Part shown: positions 32,930 to 44,974 of the stretch, in pieces | How the letters are laid out: each line of letters begins with the position of its first letter | How positions within the stretch are numbered: position 1 is the stretch's first letter | Source: Dicyema japonicum | Lineage: Eukaryota; Dicyemida; Rhombozoa; Dicyemidae | Reading direction: 5' to 3' | Assembly: GCA_011109175.1 (NCBI GenBank) | Contig: RDEW01000015.1 | Coordinates: 770,868 to 834,867 of the forward strand | DNA: 64,000 nucleotides | Position numbers and translations under genes: made by a program | The notes under the pieces: generated by a model | The model's database searches: none | What the model was told of the DNA's origin: nothing | The model's input: the letters and a program-made list of their open reading frames with translations, nothing else

Positions 32930-33350
32930 ATACTATCGGTGTTTTCCTTGAAAAATCTGAGAGCACGTTGTACGATTTTAAACTCAAAAAAAAGAAAGCC
33001 CACTATGCGATATTGTGTATGAGGAAATTGAGACTTGGGAATCTTTTTGCGGTTCTTTGGCAAAAATGGCATGATGTCGATAAATGTCGACAGTAACACC
33101 GCGACTGCATTTGTTAACTTCCAGTTCAAGTCTGATGGAGATGCAAATGTAGATAGTATCGTCATAAAGGAGGGTTTCAACGCTTCCAATCGGAAGGGCA
33201 TTGATCTGAGAACCACTCGCCTTGTATCTTCCAACAACCCTACAAATGCGATACTCCATATCTTTGATCCCGGAAATGATCAAATCCTTCATTGCTGATT
33301 TGGGCGAAAGAAACGATTCAATTTTTACATAATAGATTTTTTGCATGTCT
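32930..33350. other. RT fragment (+) overlapping an unassigned minus-strand frame
   Basis: Plus strand 32930-33060 repeats the KLKKKKAHYAILCMRKLRL stretch also found at 17190-17300, a LINE RT fragment. On the minus strand, 33009-33346 is open for 112 codons and includes GIKDMEYRICRVVGRYKASG and CSRGVTVDIYRHHAIFAKEP. That frame looks protein-like, but I cannot name it. It may be an exon of an unknown gene or chance opposite a repeat. Confidence 0.35.
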
Positions 33351-33629
33351 CTTCTTTTTTAGGTTGCTTTTTTAAAGCATCACATCACAAAACCGGTTTA
33401 TTGAATTAAGGGCCTTAATTTTGAGACAAAAATGGCAAAAAAATACTACCAAGAAAACAGAGTGTCATATAAATTAATATGGTTAAGGTCAATCAATTTG
33501 TTCTCCGCCGACATAATTAATGTAGCGTTACCTTTCATGAGTCAATGGAGATTAACTGGAGAAGCAACTGGTTAAGACCAATTGATTAATATCTGGTGTA
33601 AAATCCTGAGTTACCGTCAATTTTATAAT

Positions 33630-34535
33630 TTCACTTAAATGAGTGTGAGCCTCGAACGAAATCTTGTTTTGTTTATGTTCATTAAAGAGAACAGTTGTTC
33701 ACATAGATATGTACTCCCAAACATGGACAAAATCTTCGCAGCTAGGGCTATTAAGTTGGAATATTTCGTCAAGAGATATTTATAAAAGCTGCCTAAGCTC
33801 ACCATGGTGAATTTATTTTTCAGATCTGATTCATATTTCAAATCAATAATTTCCAGTTGTAGACTGGCTGGAAGATCAGCAATATTTGCAGCAATGGTGA
33901 TCGAAAAACAGTAAATTAATTTTCAAGTTCACGGAAAATTTCAAAACTGTCGTAGCAATTCTGTAATTTTCTCTTTATCCGATTTATGTCAACATTAGAT
34001 GCAGTGGAAATTACACTTTTTAGACAAGAAAAATGCTCAGGGTTTTCCGCTGTCAATTGTGTCTCCCATAACATTAGTTTCATAATGAAAGCTGTATGCA
34101 TTCGAAATATTGTGTAATAACTTTATTTCGGCCTTCAAACTTTTGTTAAGTGTGCTCAGGTGTTCTTATATATCCACCAAAAAAGCTAAATCTAGCAACC
34201 AATCAAGAGATTATATTCTGGTAATGGTTTGTTCTTTGCAAACATGAAGTGTTTGATTTCTTCTCTTAAACCAAAAAATCTCTTCAATGACAAACCTCGA
34301 CTTAACCACCTTACTTCGGAATGATATGGTAATCCGTAGTAAAACCAATATCGCTGAGAAAATTGTCGAATTGACGGTGATTTAGACCTCTGGCACGGAT
34401 AAAATTTACTGTTCGGACGACCACCTCCATTACATGATCATTTTTCCATTTTTAACGAATACACTTTTAAACTTATGTCGCGGGCTATATGAGACCATAC
34501 CGCAGGCCGAATCTTTGACACCCTAGTATAAACAT
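33630..34535 (-). mobile_element. hAT transposase remnant
   Basis: Minus strand 33635-33841 encodes SMFGSTYLCEQLFSLMNINK and RFRSRL, the C-terminal dimerisation motif of hAT transposases of the GTF2IRD2/ZBED type. Further frames (AFIMKLMLWETQL..., ENPEHFSCLKSV) extend upstream to about 34100. At about 34535 the minus strand begins CTAGGGTGTCAAAGATTC, which resembles the hAT end CAGGGGTGTCAAA. The other end was not found and the frame is broken repeatedly. Confidence 0.68.
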
Positions 34536-34659
34536 TTCAACAGTATCTAGGAAGCTGTAAGCATTAAAATCAATATATTTTATCTAATATTTAATTTTCC
34601 CTTATAAATATGAATAAAATTTAATTTTAAAAATTTAAATTTTTTTAATTAATGTTTAT

Positions 34660-35510
34660 AAAACTATGGATTGCCAACTTCTTAAGTGGGAGACGTGGAC
34701 AAGTCATTTGCAATAACATAAAGTAAAAATCTCGTCTCATACCAAATGGAGTCCCTCAAGGATCTTCACTATCGCCAGCCCTTTTCAACCTGTACATCAA
34801 TGACATTCCGAAACTGCCCTACGAAAATTGTCTTCTATTATACGCGGACGATATCATTATCGCTGCAAATGACAAGTACCAAACTGCCTACCACGATGGC
34901 CAAGAACATGCTTAACAATTTAACTTCTTGGCTTAAGAAACTCCTTCTTGAAGCTTCCCCTACAAAATCACCCTATTTACAACGTGCAAGAGGCACTTTT
35001 CATTTAAACCTAACATTTCTCTCAATAAAACAGTAATTCCCATCAGTTACACACCAAATATAATTGAAGTGACACTCGACCAGGACTCTCTTTCGCAAAG
35101 CATGTGGATAATCGGGTAACGGCCGCACTGAAGGGGATGACGTATTAAAAGTCGTTACCAAGGCTCTCATAAGTGACGCTGGATGCCTTCAGATGATCTA
35201 CAAACAGTTTGTCTAGCCGACGTTGCTCTAAGCAAGTGAGGCTTGGTCTCTGTCTCAAGAACATCGACCATCAAATATTCAAAAGGCCGCAAAGACTATT
35301 ATCGGCCCAACATTCTCCTCTAAATCTACAGATCTTTTCATCCAAAAACAAAGAATTCTTATCAGAGAAGCAAGAATACCAAATCATCATCTGCATGAGG
35401 TACTCATCTCATATCTCCAGACGAACAAGAGATATGAGCCGAAGCCATGCCCTTTTAGAAGGGCAATTCTGGACGCCCGTCCCCGGCGGACCCAGGTCCC
35501 TAGTTGTCAG
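34660..35510 (+). mobile_element. LINE-A family RT fragment
   Basis: Plus frames read FLSGRRGQVICNNIKSKSRL, PNGVPQGSSLSPALFNLYI (motif B) and CLLLYADDIIIAAND (motif C intact), then shift frame. The first part matches LINE-A near 14330-14400 (LSGRRGQVMSDNRKSKSRLL). The element is truncated on both sides. Confidence 0.7.
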
Positions 35511-35529
35511 GTAGTTAAGAACTTTATTC

Positions 35530-38180
35530 TTTTAATTCGGTGATCCTGAGACAATAATAAGTAATGTTAAGTATTTTGCGGCTTTTTTGTTGAGCTGATA
35601 ACGTGGGTCATGAAGACTGTCTTGAAAACATGGAATTTAGAAGCATGACCTCTACCTTTTGACGTTCAATGTCAAGGGCTCTCTAGTATTTGGAAAGAAG
35701 AGAACTTAGTGAGATACAGAATATCATTCGGATGTCTTCAACAGACAAAATTAACTAACAAAATAAAATAAGAGGGAGTTTCATGCTAATCTTCATTCCC
35801 GGCGAATCCAAGCTCTAAGAGTGAACTCGTCTGAAAAATTTACGCTATTGCAATATAAATGAATGAATTTGGATACTACAAATAAAATTGGACAATTTAA
35901 CCCCACTAAGAGTTACCAAACAGTTACATTCTCCCCCACAGTGAATGACTTAATGAGAACTCTGAGGAAATTTAAGACTATCATACTAATCTCTCGGATG
36001 TCTACGATGGACATGCACACCCATAATTAATAATGATTGCGGGAGACTCAAACGTGAAAGTGGATGATCGGATACTTAAGAAGAAACATTCGTTGGAATT
36101 CACGGCAAAAGAAAAAGACACTTGTCGAAAACCCAACAAATCAGAGGCAAGCTACTAAACAATGAGACGAACCAAGGGATATACAGTGCAACTTCCATTT
36201 GGGGCGGACCTCCTCATTGGGGCACATCTATTTTTGGGGCACCCCCAGGTTTTGGGGCAGTTTGAAAATTAGATCATTTTTATACAGTAATTTCCAAATT
36301 TGGAAATTACCTGAACCTCTTAGTGGGGCACTTAATTTTTTTAATTTATATAAAGCCTTGCAATTAATATTAAATTTAATTATATAAAAATTTCCTAGAC
36401 TTCGCGTGCTAGATCTGCGTTGTTGTTGTCATGGGGAGGAAGCTTACTCTGGAGTTAAAGCTTAAAATTGCCAAAGAAATCAACGAAAATTGTTTTATGA
36501 GCGAACGAGATATTGTCAAAAAGTATAAAATTAGTAAAGGTTATCTGAGAATTATATTGTTTAGGAGCAGTATCTAGAATTAAACAAAATTATATGAACT
36601 TTATAATAATGGGTCCGTACAATCAATTGTCTTAGTCAAATTTTCACAGAGAAGAGACAGTCTGTCACAGAAATTCGATAAAATTGTTTATGAATTCTTT
36701 TTTAAAGCAAGGGAAGAATTTATTTCCGTTTCAGGACCTATTCTTAAAAACATTGCTATAAAGTAGCTAGAATTTGAACTATACCTCATTCAGAGGTTCG
36801 AATGGTTGGCTTGAAAATTTTAAGAAAAGACACAATTTGTCATTAAGAAAATAAGTGTGAAAAAAATTCGTGATATTTCTTGCCTTGGAATTTTTTTTTG
36901 ATAAGTACGATGACTATGTTAATAACTATGGCATTGAAAATATTTTCAACTGCGATGAAACGGGATTGTACATTAAAAGAATAACATCAAAATCGTAACT
37001 TTAGATGAAGATTGTAGAAAATGATGACGAGAATATATACGACGGTGTAAAATGTACCTATTCTCATTTGGAAACAATAACTGCGATGAATACACTTGAA
37101 GAGAACATTTGCAATTTGTTTTTTGAAGCTTCGAAAGATTATTATAATTTCAGAAAAATATTAGGAATGCAAATGAAAAAATCCGCAACCGGAGGTAAAT
37201 TAACAGACTATTTTCCTATCGTTAAATAAATTTGTTTTTAATATAATTCTGAAAAATCTATTTAAAAAACATTATTTATCTATAAATTTAATAAAAAGCA
37301 AATTTAAATTGTTAAACTGTGGATAAATCTAAAAAAAATCCCGAACCTTCATTTTTGGGGAAACCTCTGTTTTTTGGGCATTTTTTTAAATAGGTGCCCC
37401 AAATAGAGGTCATACTGTATATCGGACCAATTTGAAGTGTCGAGCTTATTCCTGACCACTTCGAAAGTTAATATCAAACGACTATGAAATATGAGGACCA
37501 CTTTAGAAGGGGCAGTATTTTTAAGAGGAAATACAACGATTATTTTCGGGATTGACATCTCGAACAGCTTTTGAATCGGTCAATAAAAAGAAAAAACAAT
37601 ATCGAATCCTGAAAAACTTGGTTTTCACGTAAAGATCTAGAAATGGATACAAGAGTCTGTACAACCAACTTATGAACCCATATTCTTGTACAATACGGGG
37701 CTCAGAAAGCTGAAATCTTTTCACAGAGACCAACTTGGGCATATCCTATATTCCTGGAACCACTACTCCAGATAGCCATCCGACATTCACTATAAGATGA
37801 CGAGGCTTTCGTACAAGATCCTAGAATCAAGATGGAAGCTGTTTGAACATATATTTCGTCTGGATTCGGAAACCCCCGCAAATGTGGCCACGGAGACTAA
37901 TTTATTATGAACGCTCCGCGTTTCCTGGTCGACCAATGATAACTTTGCCAACTTTCTCTGAAGAAAACATAAGTAATCGGAAAACGCTCAGAGACTGAAT
38001 GGACCTTAAAATAGTACGAGTCACAAAAAGTTGTCAAAAATGAAAGAAGCTAACTAGTAATTTGATTTTCCTTGTTGCGCATGCTTCGCCATTCCTCTAC
38101 AGCGATGGATTGTGCAAACATCTATTCAGAGGTGGACGGAAACCCCAATCCTATATCTCGCACCTACAATAAATTAACTT
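35530..38180 (+). mobile_element. Old LINE-B copy interrupted by a Tigger element
   Basis: Before the Tigger: endonuclease traces YLLTFNVKGSLVFGKK near 35650 and IAGDSNVKVDDR near 36035. After it: IFGIDISNSF (RT motif A, 37535), PILLYNTGLRKLKSFHRDQLG (37680, frame-corrected), and ILESRWKLFEHIFRLDSETPANV (37810). The order matches the LINE-B protein and the Tigger insertion at 36184-37417 splits it. It is heavily decayed. Confidence 0.6.
36184..37417 (+). mobile_element. pogo/Tigger DNA transposon, degenerate
   Basis: Ends are 'cagtgcaacttccatttggg' at 36184 and, inverted, CAGTATGACCTCTATTTGGG from 37417. Both are flanked by TA (36182-36183 and 37418-37419), the expected target duplication. 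Internal frames show a psq-type helix-turn-helix (MGRKLTLELKLKIAKEIN, ERDIVKKYKISKGYL, 36431-36560), then NIFNCDETGLYIK near 36940 (DDE catalytic block), and a C-terminus ITAMNTLEENICNLF...TGGKLTDYF ending 37229. Much of the catalytic domain is missing. Confidence 0.82.
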
Positions 38181-38894
38181 ACTTACTTTAAGCATAACGA
38201 TATGTGAAATACTCGGTCACTCCGTAAAACGTCTTATAGCTCTTTTATGTTTGAATATATTTTGGCAAGGATGACGTAACCCAAGGCGCGCTATCCAAAC
38301 CATTAAAGATCGTATGAAGCATACTAAAGTTACTGGCTTTATCCTAAAATAAGATGTATTCACTCGTTTATGAATAATTAAATATTCTCCCATTGCTATT
38401 ATCGACCCATGGGTGGAAAATCGGTGTATGGAACATCACTTAATAAACATTAAGCAATATAATTTACAAGTAGAGGCTTGATTGGGTACTCCTCAGGTAT
38501 TTTTAGGAATATTTTGAATCTCTCTTTTTTGTATGGGAATTATGAGAAATTCAATGATGTTTGCTGTAAGATTGGATGATAGTAGTTCTAATCCATCATT
38601 CTAATTTTATTAATATTATTACTGGCTTATTCCAGCTTTACAATTTTTTATTAATCTTTTTTGTGCAACTCTTAAGTTTTTATATCTTGTCCCTAGGAAA
38701 TAGTTATTTGTATTCATGAAAATATCTTTTCAACGGCACTCTACTTATACAGTATTTTCTAGCCTATTGAAAATTCAAATTAATACTAATTTTAGTTTTA
38801 TTCATGGTTGTAGCTTATAAATGGTATAAGGAAATCTTTAGAAAATTCTGATTCTTTTTTGTTTTAAGATTACTAAGTGATATCTTTTAAGGTT

Positions 38895-39170
38895 GAGTGA
38901 CAAAGTATAACGAGTGCCGGGAATTTCGCTGCTGTAATTTCTAGTTGAGGTTCCACGCATCTACGATCCTTTGACTTGACGAGTGGCGCCTTCATCAATG
39001 AAAATTTCACTACGAAACCGGATCGTTTACAAAAGGACTCAAACCCAACAAAAAAATGAAGACCATTCTTTGGTTCTCCCTCATCGATTAATTATGATAA
39101 CAATTCTTTACTTAAAATAAAGTGTATGTCCTGCCTGGGTGGAGCTATAGCTAATATGTCTCTTAGTAAA
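38895..39170 (+). repeat. tRNA-derived SINE (S1) body, plus-strand copy
   Basis: The run 'ggttccacgcatctacgatc' followed by 'gacgagtggcgccttcatca' and the tail 'aaataaagtgtatgtcctgc' matches the S1 element at 44975-45285 in opposite orientation. The tRNA-like head is lost or eroded. Confidence 0.65.
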
Positions 39171-39524
39171 GTGCAGTATTATTTTATATTCATATTTTTC
39201 AATTCTAGAATTCAGTAATTGCAAATCCATTAGTAAATGCTGATTAAGGAAATGCTAATAGTTGCATTTAATTGGTTTTTTTGCTAAATTTAATGTCTCT
39301 AATCAAGAAATAAGTTATACTGAAAGTTTTTAATTTTTTTGTTCCTTCTCAAAGCAGACAATAACTGTAAAGTATTAAACACTTAATTTATTAATTTCAA
39401 ATCAAGTTTAATGTTTTTTATCAAATTAATTGAGTTTGTGAATATTTCTGATAATTAATATTTTTAATTAAATATTTATTTTATTACTATTTTTAGCATA
39501 ACGTCACTTACCTTAAGGAAACAA

Positions 39525-39826
39525 TGCCGCAAATTCTGAAATGTTTTCAATATAAATTTCAATTTACGCAAATTCAAGATATTCTTGAAGAATCGCCTAT
39601 TTGGATTTTCTGAAAAAATAATGGTAGAAGATCAACTGCTCGCCTTATGGCAAACATCATTTATTTTGGAAGAACACATTAGTACAATTTTTCAGAACTT
39701 TGATACCTTCAAAACACCACCAAGGACGCAATTACCTCCGATTAATAGAATTCAAATCAATAATGACTGTTCGAAAACGAGAGTGAATAAATTCAATTCA
39801 GCGAAACGAAAGCTTAAATTTTACTA
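39525..39826 (+). CDS. Hypothetical ORF
   Basis: Two overlapping frames: MPQILKCFQYKFQF... from 39525 and, shifted, LKNRLFGFSEKIMVEDQLL...FILEEHIST ... KTPPRTQLPPINR to a stop at 39826. The C-terminal part looks protein-like and ends in a basic stretch (RVNKFNSAKRKLKFY), and an 'aataaa' follows at about 39848. No intron could be placed to join the two frames cleanly and no family was recognised. Confidence 0.35.
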
Positions 39827-39889
39827 ACATTTTCATTTTTTCTTTTTAATAAATCTTAATTAGAATTACGAAAAAACGTCAGACAGTTA

Positions 39890-40720
39890 GGTAAACCCAG
39901 TTCCCGTAATAAACCGAACCACCCAACGTCTGTGGTATCCCATTGTTTCCACAACAGTACGAAAGAACCTTCTCTTCCCTGCAGAGGAATCATATTGGGG
40001 AGGGGAGCTTCTTAACCAATCGACATTGTTTTGCCCTGAAAAAGGTATCCATCATCCCCGCAGACCTGTAGGAATCCGGATCCTCGATTACAGGTCGCTT
40101 CTTTAGTTAGTAGGGGATTGACTGTTGATCCAATGTGAAGCCCCATTATATGTATGGTTTGTATATCTAGTTGAGTCTGTGAAGCATGGTCTCCAATAAC
40201 GCGAATTTCCATGCAACAGAAGGTTACTCCACAAATAGTTTTCCAGTAAAAAGATTGCAACAGAAGCATCCAAATTCAAAGGAGTCCTCTGGACAAGCGC
40301 ACGTACAACGTTCAGGTTCTGCATGCCTTTATTGAGGACTTTCTTCGCTTGGGAGTTGAAATTCAACAGTCTGTAGAACTTTAATCCAAGAATTGAGGGA
40401 GAACTTGTTACTGATATCTTGAGTGGTGCAATTATTAAATCGTCTGCGTAGGATAATAACAAAAAATTTAATGTTTGCTTGAGGTATCCAATTGCATAGT
40501 GGCTTAGGTGTTTTAGGTGAATCGATGATGCTTTGTCAGGGCCGCAGGCCCGTGAGATCTTTAGTCTGGCATAACCTGTGAGACCTGCTTGTCTGAGAAT
40601 ATTTTTTGGTAAGGTTCCTTCTTGTCAACAAAGTTACTGAAGCTAGTCCAATCAATAGCATAGTTCTTGAATCTTTTCAATCAGTCTGCAGTGTCCAGCT
40701 TCTTCAAAATTCTCTTATTG
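39890..40720 (-). mobile_element. LINE-A-like RT fragment
   Basis: Minus strand shows LLSYADDLIIAPLK (motif C) and SILGLKFYRLLNFNSQAKK, the same order as YADE..ILGLKLDTLLTFGQHV of LINE-A. It continues with RALVQRTPLNLDASVAIFL. Upstream pieces such as KRFKNYAIDWTSFSNFVDKK are consistent with an RT N-terminal region. It is frameshifted. Confidence 0.62.
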
Positions 40721-40744
40721 TTTTGTTATGTAATAAATTAGTTA

Positions 40745-42359
40745 CAGTCAAACCCTTCTAAACCGATTCCTCTCGGGACCGGCAGAATTGTACGGTATAG
40801 AGGGAGGCCAGTATATTGAACAAGTCATTAACTTTACTTATAACGAAAAAGTAAAACAGTAAAATTAATAGAAATCTGTCAATAAGGATTGCCTCATATT
40901 TAGCTTCGATTCAGTAATCGCTTTATTGTTCAGATAGATCAGTCTGTTGACGGGATCGAGTAATGCAAAGTCTTGAGTGCAAGCAAAGCAAAATGGCAGA
41001 TTTGGTCTAGCATTTGTTGAACATTTGTGTGTGTTAATTTCTCTATATGTTTTGCCTCTGTTTGTTTATCAGAATTTGGTGTCGCATTGATTTCTGTGTC
41101 CATTTTGGCAAGAAGTTGAGTCATTAGTAGTCTTCTGTGTCTTTCTTTAGATGAACGAATAATTCCTTGATCCAGAGGCTGTATGACACTCGTTGTGTTA
41201 GCTGGAAGAAATTTGAGTTACACGTTGGAATATTTTACGTTTGGTGAATGTAATGCTGCATTATCCAAAAACATAATAATTTTTCGTTTCTGGCGCATCA
41301 TCTGCATGTTTACATCTTGCACCCATTTTGAAAACAATTTCGATGTCATCGAGGCTGTAACGTTGGAGCAGTAAATAACAGGTAACTCATTCAGATTAAT
41401 ATTCTTTAAACATCGGGGTTTCGAGACTTGCCAATTACAATTGGCTTTAGCTTTTCTCCTGTCGAACTGCATGCAAGCATTACAGTAAGACGTTCCTTCG
41501 ACTTCTTTGATCCACTGTGATGATTACTTCTTACTGATAGTGATTTATCAGGAAGGCACGATAGAATAGTTCGATTTCGTCGCAGTTAAATATATCCTAT
41601 GGTCGATATCCCTCAATTAGAAAAGGTACACGTTCCATCCAGTCAGATACAACATCACTGTCAACATTTGCTTTTTCACCACTGATACAGTACGACTGGA
41701 TTGAGTAACAAGACTTTCACCTGCATAACAGCCGATGGAAGCTTTAAAGCTTTAGCAAACTCTGTAGCTTTTGCGATAATAATTGGTCCTGACAAACAAA
41801 AGTTTTTGGAACGTGCTATCTGGAACCACTCCCAAGTGATTTTATTCAAATTTTCAAATTTGCAGTTGTTGTCATAACTTTTTTTTAGCAGAATTTGCGT
41901 TGTTATTGAATAATTCCAAATAAATATCAGCCTTTTTAAGTATGTCTGATACAGTGCTGCATCCAACTCCATCTTCTTGCTGAGAAATTTTTGTGTCGGC
42001 TTAGGTGTTTGGTTCGATTCATTTGTTATTTGAATATTTTTTTAAAGACAATTCGCAACGTAATCGTTTTCTTTGCGGAGCTATCATCTTTTAGTTTTTG
42101 ATTTTCTGTCAAGTTGTTTGCAATTCAAGGTTAAAGACGATTAATAGGATTAGATCAAAGATTGATGTCAGAAGGTTTATGATAAAATAAAATTCGAGTT
42201 GAGACCACAAAATACGGCCGGTATTCGGAATAGAGAAGATCCGGTATATCGAAGATGAAATAGCAGTGATGGCCTATGAGGTGAATCGGGACCAGAAGTT
42301 TAGTCTGGTTTTAAGGGAATTCCGGTATACCGAGGAGTCGGTTTAGAGGAGTTTGACTC
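40745..42359 (-). mobile_element. pogo/Tigger DNA transposon
   Basis: Ends cagtcaaacccttctaaacc (40745) and, inverted, GAGTCAAACTCCTCTAAACC (from 42359) form a terminal repeat, with TA on each side (40743-40744 and 42360-42361). The minus strand encodes a CENP-B/Tigger-like transposase in broken frames: WFQIARSKNFCLSGPIIIAKA (HTH, 41780-41860), NINLNELPVIYCSNVTASM, IIMFLDNAALHSPNVKYSNV (DDE block, 41220-41290) and a C-terminal stretch LLAKMDTEI... at 40939-41124. Stops prevent expression. Confidence 0.88.
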
Positions 42360-42539
42360 TATTTAAAAACTCGTTCGCGTTGGCCTGACTAGGTCGGGTA
42401 TTATTCTTTCAACAATCCTCGCTGTCATCAGTTTCCAAGACCTTTTGTTTATTGCTCGCATTCGAATATCATACACTTCATCAATGGGATTGAAATTTTT
42501 TACGAGTAGTCTTCTTTTAGGAATACTGATAATGTCCAT

Positions 42540-43115
42540 CTCGGCCTCCCTCGGAAAACAGGTCTTCCGTTCGTATTGAAATACATTTCCGTGGAAATAC
42601 TACATGGTGTATCGCAGTTTAGTCTTGACATGCCCAAATAGTCTTTATCTGGACTCTATAATTTCATGGCTAGTCGGTTTAGCGTTGCATTTTTTGTATA
42701 ATTTTTCATTCGATATTTTCCTCGGCTATCGTATTTTGAAAATGGTCCTGAGATGCCGCCGATGAATCGTGTCGAGTTTATCCAGCTCTTGTTTACTAGT
42801 CCCCCAAGTGTCTGAGTTGAATAACTGAATGGGACGGAAAAACGTTCCATTTGCGAGTGATATCTATACTGCGTAGCGCGGACTCAACCATGTCCTTATT
42901 GGTAGATACAAACTTCACATCATCCTCGTATATAAGTTCAGTGATTTGGTGATAACTGTGGCCCATAGTCTTTCTCAGATCTCTCAGCGCCGCCTCAAAA
43001 TATACGGCAAACAAAACAGGGGACAGAGAAAGAGAGGTGTAGAAGTAGGTCCCCCTTTTCCATTTTCACCACACGTCCGACCGTCGCGGACATCACTTGA
43101 TTTTTCGGCAGAAGA
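42540..43115 (-). mobile_element. LINE-B RT fragment
   Basis: Minus strand reads SVEDYIMKTLLPKNQ near 43130-43090, LSPVLFAVYFEAALRDLRK (motif B region), LIYEDDVKFVS (motif C, usual YADD changed to YEDD) and, after frame changes, SDTWGTS and KLDTIHRR thumb pieces down to about 42600. A related composite lies at 26480-27190. Confidence 0.68.
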
Positions 43116-43315
43116 GTTTTCATAATATAATCTTCAACAGAAAATTTGGTTAGGAAGATCCTTTCAACTACTGTGTCGTCCCAAAAGGACTCTTCACATC
43201 ACTGGTGGGATCTGTTAGGCGAGAATTAACCTTTGCTGAAAACTCCATCTTCCGTATTCGAACCCACGACCTTCAGATTCGACGTCATCAGACGTTCACT
43301 CAGAAAGCAATTAAT
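43116..43315 (-). repeat. tRNA-like head joined to LINE-B fragment
   Basis: Minus strand contains 'gaacgtctgatgacgtcg' and 'ggtcgtgggttcgaatac', the latter resembling a tRNA B box. The same sequence precedes the LINE-B fragment at 26480. It could be a tRNA-derived SINE into which, or next to which, a LINE fragment integrated before duplication. Confidence 0.5.
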
Positions 43316-43393
43316 GAATTATGTCCTAATAACAGTAATATATGATCTAGCAATAATATTGAATTTAGAGTTATTAGAGTTAACTAAAATTCC

Positions 43394-44655
43394 TTAGTAT
43401 CCTAAGGATTTGTTTGCTAAAAATTTGAGTGGAAGTCCACTTTTCAGTGCTTGGAAGTTTTCAATAAATAACTTTGCTACCTAAAATTAATTTTTTATCA
43501 AAAACATCTTCAGCTTGCGAAACAGCTGCTACGTGGGGAGTTATTATAACATTTGGCATCGACCAAAGTTCAGATTCCTCTCCAAGTGGTTCATTACTAA
43601 AAACATCCAAAATTGCTCCCCCAATCCATTTATTCCTTAAATTCTTTATTAACAAAAACTTTAGAGCTTCTACCAGCGAGTCGTTCGAAATGGCACTTCC
43701 TCTTCCAACGTTGATAAAAATGCTTTGCTGGAATATTTCTTAATTTAACCTTTTCTTCACAATTTTGGAGAGCAGACTCTAAAATTCCAACAGTTTCTTT
43801 AGTTGACGGTAAAAGATTACAAATATAATCACACGATCTCAATATTTCATTTAGACCGTCAGAAAATCTAGAGTAATCGATTTCAAAAAACAGTATTTTA
43901 TCCACAAAAGGTATTTCTTCCTCTAAGACCGTTCTTTTCATTACCCAAACTTCCATTCCTAGTAATTTGCACATTTTAGCAACTTTGATGAAAATTAACG
44001 TTAACCTTGTTTCCCAATTGCTCCAAATCCGAGAATTCCTATCCTCATTGTCCTCATTGACCTGTAAACTAAAAATTTTGAGTTGTCCCTAAAAGAGTAA
44101 ACATTAAAACCAACCAGATTTTATTTCTCTGCAAATAATCGGCATATTTAAAGTTTCGCTCGAAAGCAACCATCTGACTGATTACATACTCACCGATGTC
44201 GTACCCAAATTTGCCACCAAATTTGGTTAAAATAATGTCAGTGTCCTATTTTTTAATTTCTCTAATCCAACTTCAATCGCATTGTTTATAAACGAATCCA
44301 CACCGGCAAATGTTGACTGAATCCAAACGGCTGACGGAATATAGTCCCTTAGCTTCTTGTAGCTAGACGGCTGCATCACAAAATAACGAGTTTTCCTTAG
44401 TAACTCAATATTTTTGTCTGATAAAACAGCTATAATACCAATGTCATCTTCATCGATATCTCTTAGAGTCATGTTGGAACATAGGTTGCTTACAATTCCA
44501 CCTAATCTGAGTTCAGATGAAATTGCGATGGCAAAATTTTCAAAGTCGATAGCAGATTCGTCCATGGATTGATTGCTATGGTTTAATTTTGTATTTATAT
44601 TCATATTATTGTGGTTATAATCTTTGAAAGCCACAAAAATGTTAACCAGTGTCAT
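43394..44655 (-). CDS. D-isomer-specific 2-hydroxyacid dehydrogenase (glyoxylate/hydroxypyruvate reductase type)
   Basis: NAD(P)-dependent oxidoreductase reducing 2-oxoacids to D-2-hydroxyacids. Conserved features are QSTFAGVDSF, GGKFGYDIGEYVISQMVAFERNF, the nucleotide-binding GILGFGAIGKQ (GxGxxG), catalytic Arg in FINVGRGSAIS, catalytic Glu in DVFSNEPL and catalytic His in ITPHVAAVSQ. It ends LANKSLGY. Four introns: 44089-44114 (26 bp), 43983-44005 (23 bp), 43728-43749 (22 bp) and 43481-43505 (25 bp). One base is missing near 44235 (between NRTLT and ILTKFGG), and homology resumes in the next frame. I chose ATG 44655. The N-terminal 50 residues are Asn-rich and not typical, so the true start may be further in. 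The substrate is not determinable from sequence. Confidence 0.9.
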
Positions 44656-44869
44656 GAATTGGACATTTAAATATATTGGACCAGTTTTCAGAGAGGACAA
44701 TAAATAACATTTGTTCACATTGTGAAGAAATAATCTAGCTTATAGCGAAATTGTGAAGAAATAACAAATAAATAAAAAGTTTAAGAGAAAATCGACTTAT
44801 AGATTAATTACCTTTTTATAAGGACCATAACTTGATTATCGGAGAATAAATTTAAACATTTTTATAAGA

Positions 44870-44974
44870 AATTTTATTTTTTATTAACACCAAACCATAA
44901 GAAACGTGATAAGAGTTATCATCTAATTAAGTGATTCCAATTACCATACAGAATCAGTGCCTGCGAATCCTACT
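44870..44974 (-). repeat. Conserved LINE-A/SINE 3' tail fragment
   Basis: Minus strand reads 'ggaatcacttaattagatg' and 'ataactcttatcacg', ending in TTAATAAAAAAT. The same tail occurs at the 3' ends of LINE-A (about 13530), of SINE-A (23315, 27420) and at 60025-60110 and 51360-51410. A shared 3' tail suggests recognition by the same reverse transcriptase. Confidence 0.55.

Noticed and set aside
33395-33640. 3' end of the hAT remnant at 33630-34535
   Set aside because: I searched for an inverted copy of the left end and found none, so the border was left open.
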